This document shows, in pieces, positions 53,058-61,326 of a DNA stretch of 64,000 bases. The notes beneath the pieces were generated by a model. It had not been told where the DNA came from and did not search any database. It saw only the letters and a program-made list of their open reading frames with translations. Made by a program: the position numbers and the translations under genes. Positions within the stretch are counted from its first letter, which is position 1, and each line of letters starts with the position of its first letter. This DNA is from CAUPWF01 sp964369425 (GTDB lineage: Bacteria; Bacillota; Clostridia; Lachnospirales; Lachnospiraceae). The stretch is from assembly GCA_964369425.1 (NCBI GenBank), contig CAYJGW010000007.1, positions 1 to 64,000 on the forward strand, written 5' to 3'.

Positions 53058-53858
53058 ATGGAACAAATGCTCTTAGCTTTTGCACTAACAATGATTGCTG
53101 GTCTTTGCACTGGAATTGGTGGCATAATCGCATTTTTCACCAAAGCTAGTAATAAAAATTTCTTATCTGCCAGTCTTGGTTTTTCAGCTGGCGTTATGAT
53201 TTATGTATCTATGATAGAGATATTTGGAAAAGCTCAGGATTCCCTAGTGAGCCAACTCGGTGAACGCTCTGGCAGTTGGGTCACTGTGCTTGCTTTCTTT
53301 GGTGGTATGGGCTTAATCGCAATCATTGACAAACTCATTCCCACTCACGCTAACCCTCATGAAATGAAAACTATGGAAAATACAGATGATTCTGTTGATT
53401 TAAAAATAAAATTAAATCGCCTCGGCGTTTTCACCGCACTTGCTATCGCCATCCATAACTTTCCTGAAGGACTTGCAACTTTCATTTCCGTATTACAAGA
53501 ACCGCAGATTGCTGTCCCTATCGTAGTAGCAATTGCAATTCATAATATTCCAGAAGGTATCGCTGTTGCTGTTCCTATCTATCATGCAACAGGATCAAAA
53601 AAGCGAGCATTTTTATTCTCTTTCTTATCCGGACTGTCCGAACCGATTGGTGCACTTGTAGGGTATCTTATTCTATTACCTATTATGAATGATTTGGTTT
53701 TTGGGATTCTTTTCGCTGGAGTAGCTGGAATTATGGTATTCATCTCGCTAGATGAACTATTACCTGCTGCAAGAGAATACGGAGAACATCACTTATCCAT
53801 GTTTGGATTGGTAGCTGGAATGATGGTGATGGCTGTTAGTTTGTTGTTGTTTTTATAA
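53058..53858 (+). CDS. zupT: ZIP-family metal transporter ZupT
   Basis: A 266-residue, eight-helix importer for zinc and other divalent metals. Helices 4 and 5 carry the metal-site motifs AIAIHNFPEGLATF and AIAIHNIPEGIAVAV. A His/Asp-rich segment (THANPHEMKTMENTDDS) lies in the cytoplasmic loop. GAAAGGAG precedes the start. It may share a transcript with the AraC gene. Confidence 0.93.
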   Translation: MEQMLLAFALTMIAGLCTGIGGIIAFFTKASNKNFLSASLGFSAGVMIYVSMIEIFGKAQDSLVSQLGERSGSWVTVLAFFGGMGLIAIIDKLIPTHANPHEMKTMENTDDSVDLKIKLNRLGVFTALAIAIHNFPEGLATFISVLQEPQIAVPIVVAIAIHNIPEGIAVAVPIYHATGSKKRAFLFSFLSGLSEPIGALVGYLILLPIMNDLVFGILFAGVAGIMVFISLDELLPAAREYGEHHLSMFGLVAGMMVMAVSLLLFL

Positions 53859-53874
53859 AACTATATAAATGCGC

Positions 53875-53907
53875 AAAAAAATAATCGCCCCAAGCGATTA
53901 TTTTTTT
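53875..53907. terminator. Bidirectional terminator between zupT and AAA copy A
   Basis: A 14-bp stem AAAAAAATAATCGC/GCGATTATTTTTTT with a 5-nt loop gives U-tracts in both directions. It overlaps the stop region of the convergent ATPase gene. Confidence 0.85.
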
Positions 53908-55568
53908 ACCATACAAGTTTTTCCAAAGAAAGCAACCCCATATACAAGAATATCCGTATATCCTCTCGCCTGCATTCCTTCTACATACTTCTTTTCTTCA
54001 ATTTGTTGCAATGCTTCCACAGCCTTTTCTTCTAGCTTTGAATACTCCTTCGTAATTTTAAACTCGAATATAATTGCTTTTCCTTCTGGCGTTGCATAAG
54101 TGATTAATAAGTCTGGTCTTCCTAGCCCACATTCAACGTTTGATTTAACAAAATAGTATTCCATTCCTTTATACAAACCACCGATAAATCCATGATAATA
54201 CGCTTCGTTATACTCATAATAGCTGATTGTCTCCATCAGTGTTTGGTTTATCGCTTCTTCCATACCCTGTAAGTCTCCAGATAATGTCGCTTCATAGAGT
54301 TTCGTCATATCTTTTTTCTCTACTTGTTCCTTTACCCATTCCATAATCTGTCGTCGATATACCGATTTCACTTCTAGATTTGGAATTTCCAATGTAAGAA
54401 CCACTTGTTCCTCATCTATTCTTTGCTTCACTTTTTTTAGATAGCCTGTAAAATACAAAAAATTCCACAAGTTATTATTATCCTTATAAATATCCGCAAA
54501 TGTAATGTCCTCATGGATTGGCTTCTCAATGCTTTCTCCTTGTACAAGTCTTTCTAGTTCTGCTTTTGTTTCCCAATCTGCTCTTTCAATTAAATCTTTG
54601 ATAATGCTATTAGAACTTGTATTAGACCAATACGGTTGTGGAAGATATTCGTCATCTTCTAGTGCAGTTGACACATATTTGATCACACTCCATGGATTGT
54701 ATACCTGCTCATTTCCAAATAAATATCCATTGTACCATTCCCTTATCGTTTCCATATGAGATTCTTTGCCGAAGTATTGTAACATCTCTTCCACTTCCTT
54801 TGGTGTGAATCCAAAAAACTCCCCATATCCTGGTGTCTGTATGGAGATAATATTCAAGTTGTTAAGCCCTGTAAATATACTCTCTTTCGTAATTCTAAGG
54901 CATCCTGTTAAGACTGCAAACGCTAAAGAGTCATTGGTTTTAAGTGCAACCGATAGTATCCCTCGAATAAATGAAATCATCTCTTCATAGAAACCTTTGT
55001 AATACGCGTTTTCTAATGGCACATCATACTCATCAATTAGAATAATCGCCTTTTGTCCATATACTTTTTCTAGACAACGACAAAGTAATTCTATCGAATC
55101 AATATAATAGCCCTTGTTGCTGTTCCCACTCAGAATTCGCTTGAAAGCATTTTGTTCTTCCTTGGACAATATCCCGCTCTCTAGAATACTTGCGTGTCGC
55201 AAGAACTCTTTTTCAATATTTCTCTTTAACAAAAAATAAGAAGTCTCAAAATCTTCTTGCTTTCCTTCTTTAAAGTTCAACATAATTACAGGATACTTGC
55301 TTTTATGCTGTGCGTACTCTTCTCCTGCAGTAGCGATGTACAGACCTTCAAAGAGGTCTGAGTTATCTTTTTCATTCTTCTCAAAGAAGTACTTTAGCAT
55401 ACTTAGGTTCAAGCTTTTCCCAAACCTTCTCGGTCTTGTAAACAAAGTCACCTTTGATGTACTGTCCAATATTTTTTTTATGAATTTTGTTTTATCTACG
55501 TAATAACATTCTTTCAAAATCATCTCTTCAAAGTTATCTATTCCGATACCAATTCGTTTGCGTTTCAT
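53898..55568 (-). CDS. AAA-ATPase-like/PD-(D/E)XK nuclease domain protein, copy A
   Basis: A 556-residue member of the AAA-ATPase-like (PF09820-type) plus PD-(D/E)XK (DUF1703-type) family, common in gut anaerobes and of unknown function. The P-loop region is FTRPRRFGKSLNLSML (P-loop core RPRRFGKS, 45-52), and Walker B is IILIDEYD (175-182). The nuclease-like C-terminus has GRPD (Asp486) and FEFK (Glu502, Lys504). From about residue 172 to near the C-terminus it is identical to copy B, but the first 170 residues differ at many positions. It has its own promoter. Confidence 0.9.
   Translation of the reverse strand: MKRKRIGIGIDNFEEMILKECYYVDKTKFIKKILDSTSKVTLFTRPRRFGKSLNLSMLKYFFEKNEKDNSDLFEGLYIATAGEEYAQHKSKYPVIMLNFKEGKQEDFETSYFLLKRNIEKEFLRHASILESGILSKEEQNAFKRILSGNSNKGYYIDSIELLCRCLEKVYGQKAIILIDEYDVPLENAYYKGFYEEMISFIRGILSVALKTNDSLAFAVLTGCLRITKESIFTGLNNLNIISIQTPGYGEFFGFTPKEVEEMLQYFGKESHMETIREWYNGYLFGNEQVYNPWSVIKYVSTALEDDEYLPQPYWSNTSSNSIIKDLIERADWETKAELERLVQGESIEKPIHEDITFADIYKDNNNLWNFLYFTGYLKKVKQRIDEEQVVLTLEIPNLEVKSVYRRQIMEWVKEQVEKKDMTKLYEATLSGDLQGMEEAINQTLMETISYYEYNEAYYHGFIGGLYKGMEYYFVKSNVECGLGRPDLLITYATPEGKAIIFEFKITKEYSKLEEKAVEALQQIEEKKYVEGMQARGYTDILVYGVAFFGKTCMVKK
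53924..55054. repeat. Long direct repeat, copy A (about 1.13 kb)
   Basis: This stretch reads the same as 55900-57030 at a constant offset of 1976 bp. I compared the ends and sample lines base by base and the whole through its translation. The match breaks sharply at 55055 (g versus c) and at 53923 (c versus t). Confidence 0.9.
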
Positions 55569-55611
55569 GCGCTCTCCTTACTTTTCAATTGCATCTCATT
55601 TTATATCCTTC

Positions 55612-55640
55612 AGTGTACACTTTTCCTGTATGCATTTCAA
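55612..55640 (-). promoter_or_regulatory. Promoter of AAA copy A
   Basis: Minus strand: TTGAAA (55640-55635), 17 bp, TACACT (55617-55612). The two boxes and the spacing are the same at copy B. Confidence 0.7.
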
Positions 55641-55646
55641 GATTTT

Positions 55647-55841
55647 TATCACATTTCACATAACCAAAAGACGAACTTCATCAACTGTGTAAGGATAAAT
55701 GAATACATAATGCGAAATTTGTTGGCTTTGGCAGACCCCAATTATTTTTCACGAGTATTTACTGCGGCCTATGGCTTTTCACCGAAACACTTCAGAAAGC
55801 ATTATCAAAACAAAACAGGTTCACAAAAATATTCAGAATAA
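55647..55841 (+). pseudogene. Decayed C-terminal fragment of an AraC-family regulator
   Basis: One open frame reads ...KTNFINCVRINEY, then NLLALADPNYFSRVFTAAYG and FSPKHFRKHYQNK to a TAA at 55839-55841. This is the end of an AraC double helix-turn-helix (compare the usual FINYLRIxxA and DPNYFSRVFKKxxGxSPxxFR). The linker helix between the two parts is missing, and no N-terminal domain or start is present. It differs from the intact AraC at 52176 and lies between the two ATPase copies. Confidence 0.7.
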
Positions 55842-55866
55842 TTTTGTGAACCTGTTTTGTTTTTTT
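55811..55866. terminator. Terminator at the end of the AraC remnant and AAA copy B
   Basis: An 18-bp perfect stem CAAAACAGGTTCACAAAA with its complement, loop of 13 nt, followed by TTTTTTT on the plus strand and TTTTG on the minus strand. The last codons of the AraC remnant lie inside it, so it is probably the old terminator of that gene. Confidence 0.85.
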
Positions 55867-57544
55867 AACAATCTCCTTTTTTTACTACACAAGTTTTTTC
55901 AAAGAAAGCAACCCCATATACAAGAATATCCGTATATCCTCTCGCCTGCATTCCTTCTACATACTTCTTTTCTTCAATTTGTTGCAATGCTTCCACAGCC
56001 TTTTCTTCTAGCTTTGAATACTCCTTCGTAATTTTAAACTCGAATATAATTGCTTTTCCTTCTGGCGTTGCATAAGTGATTAATAAGTCTGGTCTTCCTA
56101 GCCCACATTCAACGTTTGATTTAACAAAATAGTATTCCATTCCTTTATACAAACCACCGATAAATCCATGATAATACGCTTCGTTATACTCATAATAGCT
56201 GATTGTCTCCATCAGTGTTTGGTTTATCGCTTCTTCCATACCCTGTAAGTCTCCAGATAATGTCGCTTCATAGAGTTTCGTCATATCTTTTTTCTCTACT
56301 TGTTCCTTTACCCATTCCATAATCTGTCGTCGATATACCGATTTCACTTCTAGATTTGGAATTTCCAATGTAAGAACCACTTGTTCCTCATCTATTCTTT
56401 GCTTCACTTTTTTTAGATAGCCTGTAAAATACAAAAAATTCCACAAGTTATTATTATCCTTATAAATATCCGCAAATGTAATGTCCTCATGGATTGGCTT
56501 CTCAATGCTTTCTCCTTGTACAAGTCTTTCTAGTTCTGCTTTTGTTTCCCAATCTGCTCTTTCAATTAAATCTTTGATAATGCTATTAGAACTTGTATTA
56601 GACCAATACGGTTGTGGAAGATATTCGTCATCTTCTAGTGCAGTTGACACATATTTGATCACACTCCATGGATTGTATACCTGCTCATTTCCAAATAAAT
56701 ATCCATTGTACCATTCCCTTATCGTTTCCATATGAGATTCTTTGCCGAAGTATTGTAACATCTCTTCCACTTCCTTTGGTGTGAATCCAAAAAACTCCCC
56801 ATATCCTGGTGTCTGTATGGAGATAATATTCAAGTTGTTAAGCCCTGTAAATATACTCTCTTTCGTAATTCTAAGGCATCCTGTTAAGACTGCAAACGCT
56901 AAAGAGTCATTGGTTTTAAGTGCAACCGATAGTATCCCTCGAATAAATGAAATCATCTCTTCATAGAAACCTTTGTAATACGCGTTTTCTAATGGCACAT
57001 CATACTCATCAATTAGAATAATCGCCTTTTCTCTATAGACTTTTTCTAGACAACGACAGAGAAATGCCACAGATTCTCTGTAATCATCTAATCCACCTGT
57101 TTTCTTTACAATCTTTTGAAAACACTCTACTTCATATTCTGCTAACAATCCGCTTCCCAAAATCTTTTCATGCCTACGATATTCATATGCAATATTACGC
57201 TTCAATGAATCGTAAGAACTTTCAAATGTATCTTGCTTTCCTTCTTTAAAATTCAACATAATCACAGGGTATTTCCCTTGGTGCCTTGCATATTCTTCTC
57301 CTGCAGTAGCGATACACAGACCTTCAAAGAGATCCGTACTATCTTTTTCACTCTTCTCAAAGTAGTACTTTAACATACTTAAGTTCAAACTTTTCCCAAA
57401 TCTTCTAGGTCTAGTAAATAGAGTTACTTTTGACCGTACATCTAGAATTTTTTTTATTAATGCTGTTTTATCTACATAGTAATAATTTTCTTCAATAATC
57501 TCTTCAAAGTTATCTATTCCGATACCAATTCGTTTGCGTTTCAT
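55865..57544 (-). CDS. AAA-ATPase-like/PD-(D/E)XK nuclease domain protein, copy B
   Basis: A 559-residue paralogue of copy A with the same architecture: RPRRFGKS P-loop, IILIDEYD Walker B, and GRPD/FEFK nuclease-like motif. The N-terminal part differs by many substitutions (for example EEIIEENYYYVDKTALIKKI against EEMILKECYYVDKTKFIKKI). The rest is identical until the last few residues (FFEKTCVVKKGDC against FFGKTCMVKK). The pattern indicates two older paralogues homogenised by recent gene conversion. Function is unknown. Confidence 0.9.
   Translation of the reverse strand: MKRKRIGIGIDNFEEIIEENYYYVDKTALIKKILDVRSKVTLFTRPRRFGKSLNLSMLKYYFEKSEKDSTDLFEGLCIATAGEEYARHQGKYPVIMLNFKEGKQDTFESSYDSLKRNIAYEYRRHEKILGSGLLAEYEVECFQKIVKKTGGLDDYRESVAFLCRCLEKVYREKAIILIDEYDVPLENAYYKGFYEEMISFIRGILSVALKTNDSLAFAVLTGCLRITKESIFTGLNNLNIISIQTPGYGEFFGFTPKEVEEMLQYFGKESHMETIREWYNGYLFGNEQVYNPWSVIKYVSTALEDDEYLPQPYWSNTSSNSIIKDLIERADWETKAELERLVQGESIEKPIHEDITFADIYKDNNNLWNFLYFTGYLKKVKQRIDEEQVVLTLEIPNLEVKSVYRRQIMEWVKEQVEKKDMTKLYEATLSGDLQGMEEAINQTLMETISYYEYNEAYYHGFIGGLYKGMEYYFVKSNVECGLGRPDLLITYATPEGKAIIFEFKITKEYSKLEEKAVEALQQIEEKKYVEGMQARGYTDILVYGVAFFEKTCVVKKGDC
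55900..57030. repeat. Long direct repeat, copy B (about 1.13 kb)
   Basis: Partner of 53924-55054, offset 1976 bp. It covers the Walker B region through the nuclease-like domain of copy B. Confidence 0.9.
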
Positions 57545-57588
57545 GCGGTCTCCTTACTTCTCAATTGTGTTTCGTCTTTATCCCCTTC

Positions 57589-57617
57589 AGTGTACACGTT
57601 TCTTATATCTATTTCAA
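57589..57617 (-). promoter_or_regulatory. Promoter of AAA copy B
   Basis: Minus strand: TTGAAA (57617-57612), 17 bp, TACACT (57594-57589), conserved with copy A although the surrounding leader has diverged. Confidence 0.7.
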
Positions 57618-57668
57618 GATTTCAATTCAAAATAGTCACTTAGAATTCTTTATAGTCAAATATAAAAC

Positions 57669-57698
57669 TTGAACTGTGCTATTATCCTTTGTTATAAT
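57669..57698 (+). promoter_or_regulatory. Promoter of the 178-residue membrane protein
   Basis: TTGAAC (57669-57674), 18 bp, TATAAT (57693-57698), about 60 bp upstream of the start. Confidence 0.65.
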
Positions 57699-57757
57699 GT
57701 TTTCGTGAAGTTCCAAAAATAACCTTCACAACTATACCCCAAGCGAGGAGACTCTTC

Positions 57758-58294
57758 ATGAAAATTGTTTGGTCATTACCAATGGTTATACTACCACTTT
57801 TTATTTATTCTTTGCTTTTTCTAAACCATGAGACAGCATTGTATCATTTTTTAAATTCCTTTTCCCTTCAGATTTTACTAATATTAGCAGCACTCAATAT
57901 TCTCGCACTGTTTATGCTACGAAAAATTGAAGAGTATGGATATCATCTTTTGAAACTTGCGCTTTTTTGTAAACTAGTGCTTATTCCACTGTATTTGATT
58001 CTATTCCTACTTGGTGTTGGTGGTATAATCGGTATGGTTGCATTTCCTTTTTCATTCGTTATCACATTTGCAGTTATCGTAATCGATATAATATTATTAG
58101 TATTACCATCTCTTTACTCTACTGTAGGCATTATTAGTTTTTACCGAAAACATGGTTTGAAATCAGGCGGATTCCTTGCAGTTACTCAATGGATTTATGT
58201 CATCGATATTTTCGCCCTTTTAATCCTCTTTTTCCTCATGCGGAATAAACTAAAACTCTCGACACAGCAAAATATGCGTCAAGAAAAAGAATAA
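57758..58294 (+). CDS. Unrecognised polytopic membrane protein
   Basis: A 178-residue protein that I do not recognise. It has about five hydrophobic helices (around residues 5-22, 33-54, 64-85, 90-120 and 145-162) and a short charged C-terminal tail (NKLKLSTQQNMRQEKE), with no enzymatic motif. GCGAGGAG precedes the start and a promoter lies upstream, so it is probably a real single-gene unit. Confidence 0.75.
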   Translation: MKIVWSLPMVILPLFIYSLLFLNHETALYHFLNSFSLQILLILAALNILALFMLRKIEEYGYHLLKLALFCKLVLIPLYLILFLLGVGGIIGMVAFPFSFVITFAVIVIDIILLVLPSLYSTVGIISFYRKHGLKSGGFLAVTQWIYVIDIFALLILFFLMRNKLKLSTQQNMRQEKE

Positions 58295-58325
58295 GTTGCA
58301 AATCCATCGTATTTTCATAAAAAAT

Positions 58326-58358
58326 AACGCCTCTCATTTCACTAATGAAATGCGGCGT
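58326..58358. terminator. Bidirectional terminator between two small membrane-protein genes
   Basis: AACGCC...TCATTTCA pairs with TGAAATG...GGCGT around CTAA, with T-rich sequence on both sides. Confidence 0.75.
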
Positions 58359-58390
58359 CATTTTCTTATCATTTACCTCAAAATCCAATT

Positions 58391-58546
58391 CTACATTATA
58401 GCTCCAACAACAGAAATCACAAATCCAATTCCTGTAAGGATGTACCCTGATTTTTTAGGATCATCCTTTTTCACTATACTAGCAACTGTTCTGGATAATG
58501 CCATAATATCTACTCCAATAAAAACTAAAATCATATCTATTCCCAT
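58391..58546 (-). CDS. Small two-helix membrane protein
   Basis: About 51 residues, starting MGIDMILVFIGVDIMALS with AGAGAG upstream (the frame extends 9 codons further to 58573). Two hydrophobic segments flank a basic/acidic loop VKKDDPKKSG, and the second ends GIGFVISVVGAIM. It lies about 75 bp downstream of atpC in the same direction. The function is unknown; the coding call rests on the hydrophobic pattern, the ribosome site and the terminator downstream. Confidence 0.6.
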   Translation of the reverse strand: MGIDMILVFIGVDIMALSRTVASIVKKDDPKKSGYILTGIGFVISVVGAIM

Positions 58547-58579
58547 AGCACTCTCTCTTTGCTTTGGACTCAAACACAG

Positions 58580-58614
58580 AAGCTACCGTATGACATTACA
58601 TAATACGATAGCTT
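58580..58614 (-). terminator. Stem-loop downstream of atpC
   Basis: AAGCTATCGTAT pairs with ATACGGTAGCTT (one G-U) around an 11-nt loop, just after the ATP synthase operon. There is no U-tract on the minus strand, so it may stabilise the atp mRNA 3' end rather than terminate. Confidence 0.45.
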
Positions 58615-58620
58615 TCTATT

Positions 58621-59019
58621 TTATTTTACTGTATTTATTCTTGCTACTGCTCTCTCTAGTGCTGCTTCTGCTCTTGCAACATCTAATGTACTCTCTCTTT
58701 TTGATAATCGTTCTTCTGCACGTTTTTTCGCTTCTTTTGCTCTTTCCACATCAATTTCATCTGGCCACTGAGCATCTTCTGCTAGTACAGTGATTTTTTG
58801 CTTTTGTATCTCTACAAACCCACCAAGAATTGCACATTTTTTTATATCGCCTGCATTATGAATCTTCATAACGCAAGGCTCTAGTATAGTAGTAAGAGGG
58901 ATGTGATTTTTGTATACTCCCATCTCTCCTTCTACACTTGTAAATTCTAGAAAGTCTGATTCTCCTTCATGAAATAACTCATCTGGAGAGATTATTTGTA
59001 ATTTAAACGTATCTGCCAT
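58621..59019 (-). CDS. atpC: F-type ATP synthase subunit epsilon
   Basis: Central-stalk subunit that inhibits and couples F1. The 132 residues have the N-terminal beta-sandwich (LQIISPDELFHEGESDFLEFTSVEGEMGV) and the C-terminal helical hairpin (RAKEAKKRAEERLSKRESTLD). Last gene of the atp operon, 11 bp after atpD. Confidence 0.96.
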   Translation of the reverse strand: MADTFKLQIISPDELFHEGESDFLEFTSVEGEMGVYKNHIPLTTILEPCVMKIHNAGDIKKCAILGGFVEIQKQKITVLAEDAQWPDEIDVERAKEAKKRAEERLSKRESTLDVARAEAALERAVARINTVK

Positions 59020-59030
59020 AGGACTCCCTC

Positions 59031-60422
59031 CTACTTCATACGAGCGACAACGTCGTCAATATTTCCTGCATTTAAGAAATGTCCTTCTGGAATATGATCG
59101 TGCTTTCCTTCTAGAATCTCTCTAAATCCTTGAATCGTCTCAGTAAGTGGTACATAACGTCCACTGATACCTGTAAATTGCTCTGCTACGTGGAATGGTT
59201 GAGATAAGAATCTCTGTACCTTTCTCGCTCTAGCTACCAATAACTTATCATCTTCTGACAACTCGTCCATACCCAGGATAGCAATGATATCTTGAAGTTC
59301 TTTGTATCTTTGTAGTATCTGCTGTACATCACGAGCAACTTCATAGTGTGCTTGTCCTACTACGTGAGGATCTAGCATTCTCGATGAAGAATCTAATGGG
59401 TCTACCGCAGGGTAAATTCCAAGTTCTGTGATTGCACGAGACAATACTGTCTTTGCATCTAAGTGAGCAAATGTTGTCGCTGGTGCTGGGTCAGTCAAGT
59501 CATCGGCAGGTACATATACTGCTTGTACCGATGTGATTGAACCGTTCTTTGTAGATGTAATTCTCTCTTGAAGTGTTCCCATCTCTGTCTGAAGTGTTGG
59601 CTGGTAACCAACGGCTGAAGGCATACGCCCTAGTAGTGCCGAAACCTCAGAACCAGCTTGTGTAAATCTAAAGATGTTATCAATGAATAACAGAACGTCT
59701 TTTCCCGATTGATCTCTGAAATATTCTGCCATTGTAAGTCCTGTAAGACCTACACGCATACGCGCTCCAGGCGGTTCATTCATCTGTCCAAATACCATGG
59801 CTGTCTTATCGATAACTCCAGATTCTTTCATTTCATAGTAAAGGTCATTTCCTTCACGAGTTCTCTCTCCAACCCCTGTAAATACTGAATATCCACCATG
59901 CTCTGTGGCGATATTTGTAATAAGCTCTTGGATTAATACTGTCTTTCCTACTCCAGCTCCACCAAATAGACCGATTTTTCCACCTTTTTGATATGGGCAA
60001 AGTAAGTCAACTACTTTGATTCCAGTCTCAAGAATCTCTGATTCTGTTGACTGTTCTTCAAAAGCAGGTGCTTTTCTATGAATTGGAAGGTAATCTACGT
60101 CTGTTGGTGCTGCAATTTCATCAATTGGCTCACCAAGTACGTTGAAGATACGTCCCAATGTCTTTTCTCCTACTGGTACTGAAATCGGCGCTCCTGTTGC
60201 AACCGCTTCCATCCCTCTTACAAGTCCGTCTGTTGGACCCATGGCGATACATTTTACTGTATCATCACCCAAATGCTGCGCAACTTCTACAACTAACTTT
60301 TCACCATTAGCTCTAGTGATGTCAATCGCATCATTAATCTCTGGAAGTTCGCCTTGGGCAAATTTGATATCCAAAACGGCACCAATAATTTGGGTGATTT
60401 TCCCTATATTTTTATCTGCCAT
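59031..60422 (-). CDS. atpD: F-type ATP synthase subunit beta
   Basis: Catalytic F1 subunit of 463 residues. It has the P-loop GGAGVGKT (154-161), the catalytic region GVGERTREGNDLYYEM, and the DELSEDDKLLV (DELSEED-type) motif near the C-terminus. It makes ATP from the ion gradient or pumps ions in fermenting cells. Confidence 0.98.
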   Translation of the reverse strand: MADKNIGKITQIIGAVLDIKFAQGELPEINDAIDITRANGEKLVVEVAQHLGDDTVKCIAMGPTDGLVRGMEAVATGAPISVPVGEKTLGRIFNVLGEPIDEIAAPTDVDYLPIHRKAPAFEEQSTESEILETGIKVVDLLCPYQKGGKIGLFGGAGVGKTVLIQELITNIATEHGGYSVFTGVGERTREGNDLYYEMKESGVIDKTAMVFGQMNEPPGARMRVGLTGLTMAEYFRDQSGKDVLLFIDNIFRFTQAGSEVSALLGRMPSAVGYQPTLQTEMGTLQERITSTKNGSITSVQAVYVPADDLTDPAPATTFAHLDAKTVLSRAITELGIYPAVDPLDSSSRMLDPHVVGQAHYEVARDVQQILQRYKELQDIIAILGMDELSEDDKLLVARARKVQRFLSQPFHVAEQFTGISGRYVPLTETIQGFREILEGKHDHIPEGHFLNAGNIDDVVARMK

Positions 60423-60444
60423 TGTTTCCTCCTACTTTTTTACC

Positions 60445-61308
60445 CTAGTTAAGCGCTTCCGCACCAGCTATAATCTCTGTAAGCTCTTGCGTAATTGCAC
60501 TTTGACGGGCTCTATTATATTTCAATTCTAAACCACTAATCATTTCTTCTGCATTGTTTGTCGCATTATCCATCGCTTGCATCCTTGCACCGTTTTCACT
60601 TGCAACCGCCTCTACAAAAGCACCATATAAAAGACTGGTTATATACTTTGGTATCAACAACTCAATCGCCTCTTCTTCATTTGGTTCGAAGTTCATAAGA
60701 GCATCATCCTTCTCTTCTTCTACTTCTCCCTCTGCTTCCATAGGCTCTGCTGGTAACAACTTTAACATAGTCGGAATATGACTCACTGTATTTTTAAACA
60801 CAGTGTATGCGAGATAAATCTCATCTATCTCACCATTTCCAAAATCTTCCAATAGCTGCTTTCCAATCATCTGGGCGTCTTGATATCTTGGCTCATCGAT
60901 TACATCTGGATAACTCTGTGTAACTTCATAACCTTTTGATCTAAGACTGTCTCCACCTTTATTTCCTAGCGCATATACACGCACGTCTTCTTTTTTCCAC
61001 TCTCCACCTGTAACCAATTTAATGATATTAGAGTTGTAACCGCCTGCCAGACCTCTATTAGAAGTCACCACAACGATTCCCACTTTTTTCACTTCTCTCT
61101 TTTGCACGTATGGATGGTTGATGTTTCCTGCTTTTGAGAGTACTGAATTTACAGTTTGGAACATGGAGTTAAAATAGGCTTTTGAATTTTCTGCACGATT
61201 TCTCGCCTTTTGCAATTTTACAGTCGAAACGAGTTTCATGGCTTTTGTAATCTGTTGTGTACTAGATATACTATTACGACGTCTTTTTATATCTCTCATT
61301 GTCGCCAT
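60445..61308 (-). CDS. atpG: F-type ATP synthase subunit gamma
   Basis: Rotor-shaft subunit of 287 residues. The long N-terminal helix MRDIKRRRNSISSTQQITKA and the C-terminal helix MDNATNNAEEMISGLELKYN are conserved. A Glu-rich insertion (about residues 190-212, EAEGEVEEEKDD) lies in the globular middle domain. Confidence 0.97.
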   Translation of the reverse strand: MATMRDIKRRRNSISSTQQITKAMKLVSTVKLQKARNRAENSKAYFNSMFQTVNSVLSKAGNINHPYVQKREVKKVGIVVVTSNRGLAGGYNSNIIKLVTGGEWKKEDVRVYALGNKGGDSLRSKGYEVTQSYPDVIDEPRYQDAQMIGKQLLEDFGNGEIDEIYLAYTVFKNTVSHIPTMLKLLPAEPMEAEGEVEEEKDDALMNFEPNEEEAIELLIPKYITSLLYGAFVEAVASENGARMQAMDNATNNAEEMISGLELKYNRARQSAITQELTEIIAGAEALN

Positions 61309-61326
61309 GATATAAGTCCTCCTTTA

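Noticed and set aside
54505..54990. Pairs of identical 84- and 74-residue open frames on the plus strand inside both ATPase copies
   Set aside because: They are antisense shadows of the duplicated coding region, with no ribosome sites or homology.
53898..57544. Insertion sequence or transposase for the repeated genes
   Set aside because: The proteins have a P-loop and a PD-(D/E)XK-type end, with no terminal inverted repeats or target-site duplications found at the block ends.
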